Assembly: GCA_037176705.1 (NCBI GenBank)
Contig: CM073889.1
Span: 53,995,596 to 54,059,595 of the forward strand
Source of the DNA: Molossus alvarezi
Taxonomy: Eukaryota; Chordata; Mammalia; Chiroptera; Molossidae
Reading direction: 5' to 3'
DNA: 64,000 bases
A program made the translations under genes and the position numbers. Below the pieces are notes generated by a model, which was given only the letters and a program-made list of their open reading frames with translations, was not told where the DNA came from and searched no databases. Shown here one piece after another: positions 36,740 through 50,227 of the stretch (its first letter is position 1; every line of letters starts with the position of its first letter).

Positions 36740-38674
36740 GAGATCCAGTCTTCTCCTGGAAAGAACAACTAGGACAGGGCACACTGATGTGTAGAATCAA
36801 AAGTTATCCCCTTTTGTGTTCTGTGTTGGTAATGGTTTCCAAGATTGCACAGTTTTCTACAACATTTCTCAAGGCGATACTTGGAATAAGTATGGTTTCT
36901 TCTGTAGCAGTTTGTTTCGCCTAATTCTTAGTCAGAACAGTGAACCAACCTAGGGTCTAGAATGAAATAATGGAAAGATTGATAACTACTGGTGTTACAC
37001 ATGTGCCATTCTCGAAACAAAGCAACTGAACACATCTAAAGTGATGTAGTTTAAACATTTGATGTGTACATCAAGGAGAAATACATGAATGTGAAGACAC
37101 TGACAATACCATGGGTGTTTCACATTGCATTTCTCTGTGAGTTAGAACAAGAGGAGGGTTCTGGAGAAAAGGCACTTGTACAGTTGACATGGGTATCAAT
37201 TTCAATTAGCTACCCACACATTATGCCCGGTTTGCGCGGCATAGTTTGCATTGGAGAGTTATCCAGTGTTGCATGTAAATGCGGCTGACTGCCTTCTTTC
37301 CTATACGACAAGAAGGTCAATTTGTACGAGAAGAAGAGGTAACTTTTCAACATACTAATTTTCTTCCTTGGATATGAGTTGTTTGCTTGGAAGAGTCTAC
37401 AAAGAATCTGGATACCATATACAGGCTGCGCTGGAGAAATGAAACATTTTGGTTAGAGCAGTGTTCAGGTCGTGGAAATCTATACCCTATTCAGTTCTAC
37501 ACACATTCTCTCAATGCGTTACCAAATGAATCAGAGTCATGCCATGGATCCACGACACATTTCACTGTTTGTGCCGATTTCCACATTAACATAAGGTGAG
37601 GATACCTGTTTTCTGCAGAGAATTGAATGTAAACCCTTGTCCTCAGTGTGAAATGCTGGAATTAGCCCGTGGAAATGAATGACAACTCCCGAACTTATGC
37701 TTAAAATACCCTGTGACAGATTCAACCTATTTCTTGATATCTGACAGAATCATCTCCATGATAACAAGGATTCCAAAGAGTTTCAGGCCTTTGAATAATG
37801 GTCCTGGATTCACATGTTTCAAGAGTATTTCCCAGAAGAACCTATGAAAATACAGTGGATAATCAAAGGTGTGCATCACTGGTGTTCTTTCTCTGCAGAA
37901 TTATATAATTACATTCAGTTCAAGAGCAGCTTGGAAACCTCATTATGGTGTAGTGGCAATTGGACTGTTCAGTGGCTCTCTGTCCTAAAAACAATGTTCC
38001 CATTGACTAACTTCTTCACATACTGTCTAAATATGGTGAAGAAGATTCTTGGGCTATACCCACTTCACAAAACATGGAACCAACACTGGTGTTCTGTTCT
38101 GCAGGTTATGTGTTAGAACAGTTGAGGAAAGTATTGATTCAAGGTAATGTGGCAACCTAACGTTTGCCTATGCCCTTAGACATACTTCTCACCAGAGATC
38201 GTTTCTAGGAGCGTTTATACACACCAAACCGATTCCAAAAGAACTGTGTTAGAACTCTGCAGTTCAGTTGAGGAAACTCACTTCCATGAAGCCTAGAGAG
38301 TGAGGCTTCTCCAACCATAAGCTGTTTTGGTTAAGTACCTAAGAAATGTCTGTTTGTTAAGGTGTAATCACACGAAAACCTAGCAGTGCACGTTTCTTTC
38401 TCTTGTTCCCTACACACAATTACAAGACTTGCTGGTGCAGTCTCAGATATCCTGAATTATGGGCAAAACTCTGTGAGAGCCAGGGGCAACATTCATTGGT
38501 GGCATGTTTAAACTTGGGAAATTGAGTACCTTTGCAAGGAAAGTGTGTAGATACATGTTCTAGTAGGAAACTGATGGAATGATTGAATATTTCCATTTTG
38601 GGTCAGGAAATGCACAGATCTTGGCAAGAGTCATGTGAAACACTTGAATATAGACACTCTCCTCGTGGTGTGGA
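36740..38674 (+). repeat. Satellite unit U20 (1,935 bp)
   Basis: The second half matches U19. The first half has a private 1-bp loss (acatcaaggag near 37070) and a run of private changes: ttctcgaaac (37010), gacatgggt (37186), atgcggctg (37280), agaaggtcaa (37311), ctaattttc (37356), gtttgcttgg (37380), accatatac (37415) and ctggagaaatg (37430). It shares acccacacattatg only with U1. Confidence 0.95.
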
Positions 38675-40603
38675 GAGATCCAGTCTTCTCCTGGAAAGAA
38701 CAACTAGGACAGGGCACACTGATGTGTAGAATCAAAAGTTATCCCCTTTTGTGTTCTGTGTTGGTAATGGTTTCCAAGATTGCACAGTTTTCTACAACAT
38801 TTCTCAAGGCGATACTTGGAATAAGTATGGTTTCTTCTGTAGCAGTTTGTTTCGCCTAATTCTTAGAACAGTGAACCAACCTAGGGTCTAGAATGAAATA
38901 ATGGAAAGATTGATAACTACTGGTGTTACACATGTGCCATTCTGGTAACAAAGCAACTGAACACATCTAAAGTGATGTAGTTTAAACATTTGATGTGTAC
39001 ATCCAAGGAGAAATGCATGAATGTGAAGACAGTGACAATACCATGGGTGTTTCACATTGCATTTCTCTGTGAGTTAGAACAAGAGGAGGGTTCTGGAGAA
39101 AAGGCACTTGTACAGTTGACCTGGGTATCAATTTCAATTAGCTACCCACAAATTACGCCCGGTTTGCGCGGCATAGTTTGCATTGGAGAGTTATCCAGTG
39201 TTGCATGTAAATGCAGCTGACTGCCTTCTTTCCTATACGACAAGAAAGTCAATTTGTACGAGAAGAAGAGGTAACTTTTCAACATACTACTTTTCTTCCT
39301 TGGATATGAGTTGTTTGCCTGGAAGAGTCTACAAAGCATCTCGATACCAAATACAGGCTGCGCTGCAGAAATGAAACATTTTGGTTAGAGCAGTGTTCAG
39401 GTCGTGGAAATCTATACCCTATTCAGTTCTACACACATTCTCTCCATGCGTTACCAAATGAATCAGAGTCATGCCATGGATCCACGATACATTTCACTGT
39501 TTGTGCCGATTTCCACATTAACATAAGGTGTAGATAACTGTTTTCTGCAGGGAATTGAATGTAAACCGTTGTCCTCAGTGTGAAATGCTGGAATTCGACC
39601 GTGGAAATGAATGATAACTCCCGAACTTATGCTTAAAATATCCTGTGACAAATTCAACCTATTTCTTGATATCTGACAGAATCATCTCCATGATAACAAG
39701 GATTCCAAAGAGTTTCAGGCCTTTGAATAATGGTCCTGGATTCACATGTTTCAAGAGTATTTCCCAGAAGAACCTATGAAAATTCAGTGGATAATCAAAG
39801 GTGTGCATCACTGGTGTTCTTTCTCTGCAGAATTATATAATTACATTCAGTTCAAGAGCAGCATGGAAACCTCAATATGGTGTAGTGGCAATTGGACTGT
39901 TCAGTGGCTCTCTGTCCTAAAAACAGTGTTCCCATTGACTAACTTCTTCACACATGTCTAAATATGGTGAAGAAGATTCTTGGGCTATACCCACTTCACA
40001 AAACATGGAACCAACACTGGTGTTCTGTTCTGCAGATTATGTGTTAGAACAGTTGAGGAAAGTATTGATTCAAGGTATTGTGGCAACCTAACGTTTGCCT
40101 ATGCCCTTAGACATACTTCTCACCAGAGATCGTTTCTAGGAGCGTTTATACACAGCAAACCGATTCCAAACGAACTGTGTTAGAACTCTGCAGTTCAGTT
40201 GAGGAAACTCACTTCCATGAAGCCTAGAGAGTGAGGCTTCTCCAACCATAAGCTGTTTTGGTTAAGTACCTAAGAAATGTGTTTCTTAAGGTGTAATCAC
40301 ACGAAAACCTAGCAGTGCACGTTTCATTCTCTTGTTCCCTACACACAATTACAAGACTTGCTGGTGCAGTCTCAGATATCCTGAATTATGGGCAAAATTC
40401 TGTGAGAGCCAGGGGCAACATTCATTGGTGGCATGTTTAAACTTGGGAAATTGAGTACCTTTGCAAGGAAAGTGTGTAGATACATGTTCTAGTAGGAAAC
40501 TGATGGAATGATTGAATATTTCCATTTTGGGTCAGGAAATGCACAGATCTTGGCAACAGTCATGTGAAACACTTGAATATAGACACTCTCCTCGTGGTGT
40601 GGA
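38675..40603 (+). repeat. Satellite unit U21 (1,929 bp), hybrid
   Basis: It joins del4 at its 5' end (38,865) to del1280 and del2 in its 3' half; only this copy carries that combination. It is the first copy with aaaattcagtgg (39,778) and acagcaaacc (40,152), both common afterwards. attcgaccg and ggtattgtgg are shared only with U22. Confidence 0.95.
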
Positions 40604-42535
40604 GAGATCCAGTCTTCTCCTGGAAAGAACAACTAGGACAGGGAACACTGATGTGTAGAATCAAAAGTTATCCCCTTTTGTGTTCTGTGTTGGTAATGGT
40701 TTCCAAGATTGCACAGTTTTCTACAACATTTCTCAAGGCGATACTTGGAAAAAGTATGGTTTCTTCTGTAGCAGTTTGTTTTGCCTAATTCTTAGTCAGA
40801 ACAGTGAACCAACCTAGGGTCTAGAATGAAATAATGGAAAGATTGATAACTACTGGTGTTACACAGGTGCCATTCTGGAAACAAAGCAACTGAACACATC
40901 TAAAGTGATGTAGTTTAAACATTTGATGTGTACATCTAAGGAGAAATACATGAATGTGAAGACACTGACAATACCATGGGTGTTTCACATTGCATTTCTC
41001 TGTGAGTTAGAACAAGAGGAGGGTTCTGGAGAAAAGGCACTTGTACAGTTGATCTGGGTATCAATTTCAATTAGCTACCACAAATTATGCCCTGTTTTCG
41101 CGGCATAGTTTGCATTGGAGAGTTATCCAGTGTTGCATGTAAATGCAGCTGACTGCCTTCTTTCCTATACGACAAGAAAGTCAATTTGTACGAGAAGAAG
41201 AGGTAACTTTTCAACATACTACTTTTCTTCCTTGGATATGAGTTGTTTGCCTGGAAGAGTCTACAAAGCATCTCGATACCAAATACAGGCTGCGCTGCAG
41301 AAATGAAACATTTTGGTTAGAGCAGTGTTCAGGTCGTGGAAATCTATACCTTATTCAGTTCTACACACATTCTCTCCATGCGTTACCAAATGAATCAGAG
41401 TCATGCCATGGATCCACGATACATTTCACTGTTTGTGCCGATTTCCACATTAACATAAGGTGTAGATACCTGTTTTCTGCAGAGAATTGAATGTAAACCG
41501 TTGTCCTCAGTGTGAAATGCTGGAATTCGACCGTGGAAATGAATGATAACTCCCGAACTTATGCTTAAAATATCCTGTGACAAATTCAACCTATTTCTTG
41601 ATATCTGACAAAATCATCTCCATGATAACAAGGATTCCAAAGAGTTTCAGGCCTTTGAATAATGGTCCTGGATTCACATGTTTCAAGAGTATTTCCCAGA
41701 AGAACCTATGAAAATTCAGTGGATAATCAAAGGTGTGCATCACTGGTGTTCTTTCTCTGCAGAATTATATAATTACATTCAGTTCAAGAGCAGCATGGAA
41801 ACCTCAATATGGTGTAGTGGCAATTGGACTGTTCAGTGGCTCTCTGTCCTAAAAACAGTGTTCCCATTGACTAACTTCTTCACACATGTCTAAATATGGT
41901 GAAGAAGATTCTTGGGCTATACCCACATCACAAAACATGGAACCAACACTGGTGTTCTGTTCTGCAGATTATGTGTTAGAACAGTTGAGGAAAGTATTGA
42001 TTCAAGGTATTGTGGCAACCTAACGTTTGCCTATGCCCTTAGACATACTTCTCACCAGAGATCGTTTCTAGGAGCGTTTATACACAGCAAACCGATTCCA
42101 AACGAACTGTGTTAGAACTCTGCAGTTCAGTTGAGGAAACTCACTTCCATGAAGCCTAGAGAGTGAGGCTTCTCCAACCATAAGCTGTTTTGGTTAAGTA
42201 CCTAAGAAATGTGTTTCTCAAGGTGTAATCACACGAAAACCTAGCAGTGCACGTTTCTTTCTCTTGTTCCCTACACACAATTACAAGACTTGCTGGTGCA
42301 GTCTCAGATATCCTGAATTATGGGCAAAATTCTGTGAGAGCCAGGGGCAACATTCATTGGTGGCATGTTTAAACTTGGGAAATTGAGTACCTTTGCAAGG
42401 AAAGTGTGTAGATACATGTTCTAGTAGGAAACTGATGGAATGATTGAATATTTCCATTTTGGGTCAGGAAATGCACAGATCTTGGCAACAGTCATGTGAA
42501 ACACTTGAATATAGACACTCTCCTCGTGGTGTGGA
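40604..42535 (+). repeat. Satellite unit U22 (1,932 bp)
   Basis: delC475, del1280 and del2, without del4. The left part has ccctgttttcgcgg (41090-41103), a private allele of the variable site. From about 42,1xx rightward it matches U26 at an offset of 7,692 bases. Confidence 0.95.
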
Positions 42536-44456
42536 GAGATCCAGTCTTCTCCTGGAAAGAACAACTAGGACAGGGAACACTGATGTGTAGAATCAAAAGT
42601 TATCCCCTTTTGTGTTCTGTGTTGGTAATGGTTTCCAAGATTGCACAGTTTTCTACAACATTTCTCAAGGCGATACTTGGAAAAAGTATGGTTTCTTCTG
42701 TAGCAGTTTGTTTTGCCTAATTCTTAGTCAGAACAGTGAACCAACCTAGGGTCTAGAATGAAATAATGGAATGATTGATAACTACTGGTGTTACACATGT
42801 GCCATTCTGGAAACAAAGCAACTGAACACATCTAAAGTGATGTAGTTTAAACATTTGATGTGTACATCCAAGGAGAAATACATGAATGTGAAGACACTGA
42901 CAATACCATGGGTGTTTCACATTGCATTTCTCTGTGAGTTAGAACAAGAGGAGGGTTCTGGAGAAAAGGCACTTGTACAGTTGACCTGGGTATCAATTTC
43001 AATTAGCTACCACAAATTATGCCCGGTTTGAGCGGCATACTTTGCATTGGAGAGTTATCCAGTGTTGCATGTAAATGCAGCTGACTGCCTTCTTTCCTAT
43101 ACGACAAGAAAGTCAATTTGTACGAGAAGAAGAGGTAACTTTTCAACATACTACTTTTCTTCCTTGGATATGAGTTGTTTGCCTGGAAGAGTCTACAAAG
43201 CATCTCGATACCAAATACAGGCTGCGCTGCAGAAAAGAAACATTTTGGTTAGAGCAGTGTTCAGGTCGTGGAAATCTATACCCTATTCAGTTCTACACAC
43301 ATTCTCTCCATGCGTTACCAAATGAATCAGAGTCATGCCATGGATCCACGATACATTTCACTGTTTGTGCCGATTTCCACATTAACATAAGGTGTAGATA
43401 CCTGTTTTCTGCAGAGAATTGAATGTAAACCCTTGTCCTCAGTGTGAAATGCTGGAATTAGCCCGCGGAAATGTATGATAACTCCCGAACTTATGCTTAA
43501 AATATCCTGTGACATATTCAACCTATTTCTTGATATCTGACAGAATCATCTCCATTATAACAAGGATTCCAAAGAGTTTCAGGCCTTTGAATAATGGTCC
43601 TGGATTCACATGTTTCAAGAGTATTTCCCAGAAGAACCTATGAAAATTCAGTGGATAATCAAAGGTGTGCATCACTGGTGTTCTTTCTCTGCAGAATTAT
43701 ATAATTACATTCAGTTCAAGAGCAGCATGGAAACCTCAATATGGTGTAGTGGCAATTGGACTGTTCAGTGGCTCTCTGTCCTAAAAACAGTGTTCCCATT
43801 GACTAACTTCTTCACACATGTCTAAATATGGTGAAGAAGATTCTTGGGCTATACCCACTTCACAAAACATGGAACCAACACTGGTGTTCTGTTCTGCAGA
43901 TTATGTGTTAGAACAGTTGAGGAAAGTATTGATTCAAGGTAATGTGGCAACCTAACTTTCGACATACTTCTCAACAGAGATCGTTTCTAGGAGCGTTTAT
44001 ACACAGCAAACCGATTCCAAACGAACTGTGTTAGAACTCTGCAGTTCAGTTGAGGAAACTCACTTCCATGAAGCCTAGAGAGTGAGGCTTTTCCAACCAT
44101 AAGCTGTTTAGGTTAAGTACCTAAGAAATGTCTGTTTGTTAAGGAGTAATCACACGAAAACCTAGCAGTGCACGTTTCTTTCTCTTGTTCCCTACACACA
44201 ATTACAAGACTTGCTGGTGCAGTCTCAGATATCATGAATTATGGGCAAAACTCTGTGAGAGCCAGGGGCAACATTCATTGGTGGCATGTTTAAACTTGGG
44301 AAATTGAGTACCTTTGCAAGGAAAGTGTGTAGATACATGTTCTAGTAGGAAACTGATGGAATGATTGAATATTTCCATTTTGGGTCAGGAAATGCACAGA
44401 TCTTGGCAAGAGTCATGTGAAACACTTGAATATAGACACTCTCCTCGTGGTGTGGA
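42536..44456 (+). repeat. Satellite unit U23 (1,921 bp), four-unit position 1
   Basis: delC475, del1280 and del13; first copy with del13 (near 43,953). It pairs with U27, sharing gggaacactg, ggaaaaagtatgg, cccggtttgagcgg with catactttgc, ttagcccgcgg and gacatattc. It differs from U27 by gaaaagaaac near 43232, which removes a stop present in other copies, and by aaatgtatg near 43468. Confidence 0.95.
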
Positions 44457-46377
44457 GAGATCCAGTCTTCTCCTGGAAAGAACAACTAGGACAGGGCACA
44501 CTGATGTGTAGAATCAAAAGTTATCCCCTTTTGTGTTCTGTGTTGGTAATGGTTTCCAAGATTGCACAGTTTTCTACAACATTTCTGAAGGCGATTCTTG
44601 GAATAAGTATGGTTTCTTCTGTAGCAGTTTGTTTTGCCTAATTCTTAGTCAGAACAGTGAACCAACCTAGGGTCTAGAATGAAATAATGGAATGATTGAT
44701 AACTACTGGTGTTACACATGTGCCATTCTGGAAACAAAGCAACTGAACACATCTAAAGTGATGTAGTTTAAACATTTGATGTGTACATCCAAGGAGAAAT
44801 ACATGAATGTGAAGACACTGACAATACCATGGGTGTTTCACATTGCATTTCTCTGTGAGTTAGAACAAGAGGAGGGTTCTAAGGAAAAGGCACTTGTACA
44901 GTTGACCTGGGTATCAATTTCAATTAGCTACCACAAATTATGCCCGGTTTTCGCGGCATAGTTTGCATTGGAGAGTTATCCAGTGTTGCATGTAAATGCA
45001 GCTGACTGCCTTCTTTCCTATACGACAAGAAAGTCAATTTGTACGAGAAGAAGAGGTAACTTTTCAACATACTACTTTTCTTCCTTGGATATGAGTTGTT
45101 TGCCTGGAAGAGTCTACAAAGCATCTCGATACCAAATACAGGCTGCGCTGCAGAAATGAAACATTTTGGTTAGAGCAGTGTTCAGGTCGTGGAAATCTAT
45201 ACCCTATTCAGTTCTACACACATTCTCTCCATGCGTTACCAAATGAATCAGAGTCATGCCATGGATCCACGATACATTTCACTGTTTGTGCCGATTTCCA
45301 CATTAACATAAGGTGTAGATACCTGTTTTCTGCAGAGAATTGAATGTAAACCCTTGTCCTCAGTGTGAAATGCTGGAATTATCCCGTGGAAATGAATGAT
45401 AACTCCCGAACTTATGCTTAAAATACCCTGTGACAAATTCAACCTATTTCTTGATATCTGACAGAATCATCTCCATTATAACAAGGATTCCAAAGAGTTT
45501 CAGGCCTTTGAATAATGGTCCTGGATTCACATGTTTCAAGAGTATTTCCCAGAAGAACCTATGAAAATTCAGTGGATAATCAAAGGTGTGCATCACTGGT
45601 GTTCTTTCTCTGCAGAATTATATAATTACATTCAGTTCAAGAGCAGCATGGAAACCTCAATATGGTGTAGTGGCAATTGGACTGTTCAGTGGCTCTCTGT
45701 CCTAAAAACAGTGTTCCCATTGACTAACTTCTTCACACATGTCTAAATATGGTGAAGAAGATTCTTGGGCTATACCCACTTCACAAATCATGGAACCAAC
45801 ACTGGTGTTCTGTTCTGCAGATTATGTGTTAGAACAGTTGAGGAAAGTATTGATTCAAGGTAATGTGGCAACCTAACTTTCGACATACTTCTCAACAGAG
45901 ATCGTTTCTAGGAGCGTTTATACACAGCAAACCGATTCCAAACGAACTGTGTTAGAACTCTGCAGTTCAGTTGAGGAAACTCACTTCCATGAAGCCTAGA
46001 GAGTGAGGCTTCTCCAACCATAAGCTGTTTTGGTTAAGTACCTAAGAAATGTCTGTTTGTTAAGGTGTAATCACACGAAAACCTAGCAGTGCACGTTTCT
46101 TTCTCTTGTTCCCTACACACAATTACAAGACTTGCTGGTGCAGTCTCAGATATCCTGAATTATGGGCAAAACTCTGTGAGAGCCAGGGGCAACATTCATT
46201 GGTGGCATGTTTAAACTTGGGAAATTGAGTACCTTTGCAAGGAAAGTGTGTAGATACATGTTCTAGTAGGAAACTGATGGAATGATTGATTATTTCCATT
46301 TTGGGTCAGGAAATGCACAGATCTTGGCAACAGTCATGTGAAACACTTGAATATAGACACTCTCCTCGTGGTGTGGA
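44457..46377 (+). repeat. Satellite unit U24 (1,921 bp), four-unit position 2
   Basis: delC475, del1280 and del13. It pairs with U28, sharing ttctgaaggcgattcttgg, gttttgcc, a disrupted tctggagaa site and cccggttttcgcgg. Differences from U28 include tctaaggaaaag (44879; U28 has tctaaagaaaag), acaaatcatgg (45784) and ttgattatttcc (46286). Confidence 0.95.
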
Positions 46378-48307
46378 GAGATCCAGTCTTCTCCTGGAAA
46401 GAACAACTAGGACAGGGCACACTGATGTGTAGAATCAAAAGTTATCCCCTTTTGTGTTCTGTGTTGGTAATGGTTTCCAAGATTGCACAGTTTTCTACAA
46501 CATTTCTCAAGGCGATACTTGGAATAAGTATGGTTTCTTCTGTAGCAGTTTGTTTCGCCTAATTCTTAGAACAGTGAACCAACCTAGGGTCTAGAATGAA
46601 ATAATGGAAAGATTGATAACTACTGGTGTTACACATGTGCCATTCTTGAAACAAAGCAACTGAACACATCTAAAGTGATGTAGTTTAAACATTTGATGTG
46701 TACATCCAAGGAGAAATACATGAATGTGAAGACACTGACAATACCATTGGTGTTTCACATTGCATTTCTCTGTGAGTTAGAACAAGAGGATGGTTCTGGA
46801 GAAAAGGCACTTGTACAGTTGACCTGGGTATCAATTTCAATTAGCTACCCACAAATTACGCCCAGTTTGCTCGGCATAGTTTGCATTGGAGAGTTATCCA
46901 GTGTTGCATGTAAATGCAGCTGACTGCCTTCTTTCCTATACGACAAGAAAGTCAATTTGTACGAGAAGAAGAGGTAACTTTTCAACATACTACTTTTCTT
47001 CCTTGGATATGAGTTGTTTGCCTGGAAGGGTCTACAAAGCATCTCGATACCAAATACAGGCTGCGCTGCAGAAATGAAACATTTTGGTTAGAGCAGTGTT
47101 CAGGTCGTGGAAATCTATACCCTATTCAGTTCTACACACATTCTCTCCATGCGTTACCAAATGAATCAGAGTCATGCCATGGTTCCACGATACATTTCAC
47201 TGTTTGTGCCGATTTCCACATTAACATAAGGTGTAGATACCTGTTTTCTGCAGAGAATTGAATGTAAACCCTTGTCCTCAGTGTGAAATGCTGGAATTAT
47301 CCCGTGGAAATGAATGATAACTCCCGAACTTATGCTTAAAATACCCTGTGACAGATTCAACCTATTTCTTGATATCTGACAGAATCATCTCCATTATAAC
47401 AAGGATTCCAAAGAGTTTCAGGCCTTTGAATAATGGTCCTGGATTCACATGTTTCAAGAGTATTTCCCAGAAGAACCTATGAAAATACAGTGGATAATCA
47501 AAGGTGTGCATCACTGGTGTTCTTTCTCTGCAGAATTATATAATTACATTCAGTTCAAGAGCAGCATGGAAACCTCAATATGGTGTAGTGGCAATTGGAC
47601 TGTTCAGTGGCTCTCTGTCCTAAAAACAGTGTTCCCATTGACTAACTTCTTCACATACTGTCTAAATATGGTGAAGAAGATTCTTGGGCTATACCCACAT
47701 CACAAAACATGGAACCAACACTGGTGTTCTGTTCTGCAGATTATGTGTTAGAACAGTTGAGGAAAGTATTGATTCAAGGTAATGTGGCAACCTAACGTTT
47801 GCCTATGCCCTTAGACATACTTCTCACCAGAGATCGTTTCTAGGAGCGTTTATACACACCAAACCGATTCCAAAAGAACTGTGTTAGAACTCTGCAGTTC
47901 AGTTGAGAAACTCACTTCCATGAAGCCTAGAGAGTGAGGCTTCCCCAACCATAAGCTGTTTAGGTTAAGTACCTAAGATATGTCTGTTTGTTAAGGTGTA
48001 ATCACACGAAAACCTAGCAGTGCACGTTTCTTTCTCTTGTTCCCTACACACAATTACAAGACTTGCTGGTGCAGTCTCAGATATCCTGAATTATGGGCAA
48101 AACTCTGTGAGAGCCAGGGACAACATTGATTGGTGGCATGTTTAAACTTGGGAAATTGAGTACCTTTGCAAGAAAGTGTGTAGATACATGTTCTAGTAGG
48201 AAACTGATGGAATGATTGAATATTTCCATTTTGGGTCAGGAAATGCACAGATCTTGGCAAGAGTCATGTGAAACACTTGAATATAGACACTCTCCTCGTG
48301 GTGTGGA
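46378..48307 (+). repeat. Satellite unit U25 (1,930 bp), four-unit position 3
   Basis: del4 and delG1535, with a private 1-bp loss in gcaagaaagtg (48168). It pairs with U29 through accattgg, gaggatgg, cccagtttgctcgg, ggaagggtc, ggttcc in place of the usual BamHI site (47181), cttccccaacc, aagatatg, agggacaac and attgattgg. Confidence 0.95.
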
Positions 48308-50227
48308 GAGATCCAGTCTTCTCCTGGAAAGAACAACTAGGACAGGGCACACTGATGTGTAGAATCAAAAGTTATCCCCTTTTGTGTTCTGTGTTGGTAA
48401 TGGTTTCCAAGATTGCACAGTTTTCTACAACATTTCTCAAGGCGATACTTGGAATAAGTATGGTTTCTTCTGTAGCAGTTTGTTTCGCCTAATTCTTAGT
48501 CAGAACAGTGAACCAACCTAGGGTCTAGAATGAAATAATGGAAAGATTGATAACTACTGGTGTTACACATGTGCCATTCTTGAAACAAAGCAACTGAACA
48601 CATCTAAAGTGATGTAGTTTAAACATTTGATGTGTACATCCAAGGAGAAATACATGAATGTGAAGACACTGACAATACCATGGGTGTTTCACATTGCATT
48701 TCTCTGTGAGTTAGAACAAGAGGAGGGTTCTGGAGAAAAGGCACTTGTACAGTTGACCTGGGTATCAATTTCAATTAGCTACCACAAATTATGCCCGGTT
48801 TGCGCGGCATAGTTTGCATTGGAGAGTTATCCAGTGTTGCATGTAAATGCAGCTGACTGCCTTCTTTCCTATACGACAAGAAAGTCAATTTGTACGAGAA
48901 GAAGAGGTAACTTTTCAACATACTACTTTTCTTCCTTGGATATGAGTTGTTTGCCTGGAAGAGTCTACAAAGCATCTCGATACCAAATACAGGCTGCGCT
49001 GCAGAAATGAAACATTTTGGTTAGAGCAGTGTTCAGGTCGTGGAAATCTATACCCTATTCAGTTCTACACACATTCTCTCCATGCGTTACCAAATGAATC
49101 AGAGTCATGCCATGGATCCACGATACATTTCACTCTTTGTGCCGATTTCCACATTAACATAAGGTGTAGATACCTGTTTTCTGCAGAGAAATGAATGTAA
49201 ACCCTTGTCCTCAGTGTGAAATGCTGGAATTCGCCCGTGGAAATGAATGATAACTCCCGAACTTATGCTTAAAATACCCTGTGACAAATTCAACCTATTT
49301 CTTGATATCTGACAGAATCATCTCCATTATAACAAGGATTCCAAAGAGTTTCAGGCCTTTGAATAATGGTCCTGGATTCACATGTTTCAAGAGTATTTCC
49401 CAGAAGAACCTATGAAAATTCAGTGGATAATCAAAGGTGTGCATCACTGATGTTCTTTCTCTGCAGAATTATATAATTACATTCAGTTCAAGAGCAGCAT
49501 GGAAACCTCAATATGGTGTAGTGGCAATTGGACTGTTCAGTGGCTCTCTGTCCTAAAAACAGTGTTCCCATTGACTAACTTCTTCACATACTGTCTAAAT
49601 ATGGTGAAGAAGATTCTTGGGCTATACCCACTTCACAAAACATGGAACCAACACTGGTGTTCTGTTCTGCAGATTATGTGTTAGAACAGTTGAGGAAAGT
49701 ATTGATTCAAGGTAATGTGGCAACCTAACTTTCGACATACTTCTCACCAGAGATCGTTTCTAGGAGCGTTTATACACAGCAAACCGATTCCAAACGAACT
49801 GTGTTAGAACTCTGCAGTTCAGTTGAGGAAACTCACTTCCATGAAGCCTAGAGAGTGAGGCTTCTCCAACCATAAGCTGTTTTGGTTAAGTACCTAAGAA
49901 ATGTGTTTCTTAAGGTGTAATCACACGAAAACCTAGCAGTGCACGTTTCTTTCTCTTGTTCCCTACACACAATTACAAGACTTGCTGGTGCAGTCTCAGA
50001 TATCCTGAATTATGGGCAAAATTCTGTGAGAGCCAGGGGCAACATTCATTGGTGGCATGTTTAAACTTGGGAAATTGAGTACCTTTGCAAGGAAAGTGTG
50101 TAGATACATGTTCTAGTAGGAAACTGATGGAATGATTGAATATTTCCATTTTGGGTCAGGAAATGCACAGATCTTGGCAACAGTCATGTGAAACACTTGA
50201 ATATAGACACTCTCCTCGTGGTGTGGA
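48308..50227 (+). repeat. Satellite unit U26 (1,920 bp), four-unit junction copy
   Basis: delC475, del13 and del2; shortest copy in the window and the only one with del13 and del2 together. The 5' part matches U30 (cactctttgtg, gagaaatgaatg, attcgcccg, cactgatgttc). The 3' end matches U22 (del2, aaaattctgtgag, ggcaacagtc). The junction lies between about 49,745 and 49,903. Confidence 0.95.

Larger units (their letters stand above)
42138..49829 (+). repeat. Four-unit (7,692 bp) duplication, upstream copy
   Basis: Runs from the 3' end of U22 through U23-U25 to about offset 1,520 of U26. Length alleles repeat in order (1921, 1921, 1930, then the junction copy). The exact ends are uncertain by about 160 bases, because the flanking sequence is the same in all these copies. 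Confidence 0.92.

Noticed and set aside
43047..43325. A 92-codon extended frame in U23
   Set aside because: The extension exists only because gaaatgaaac became gaaaagaaac in this single copy, removing a stop. It is a chance read-through.
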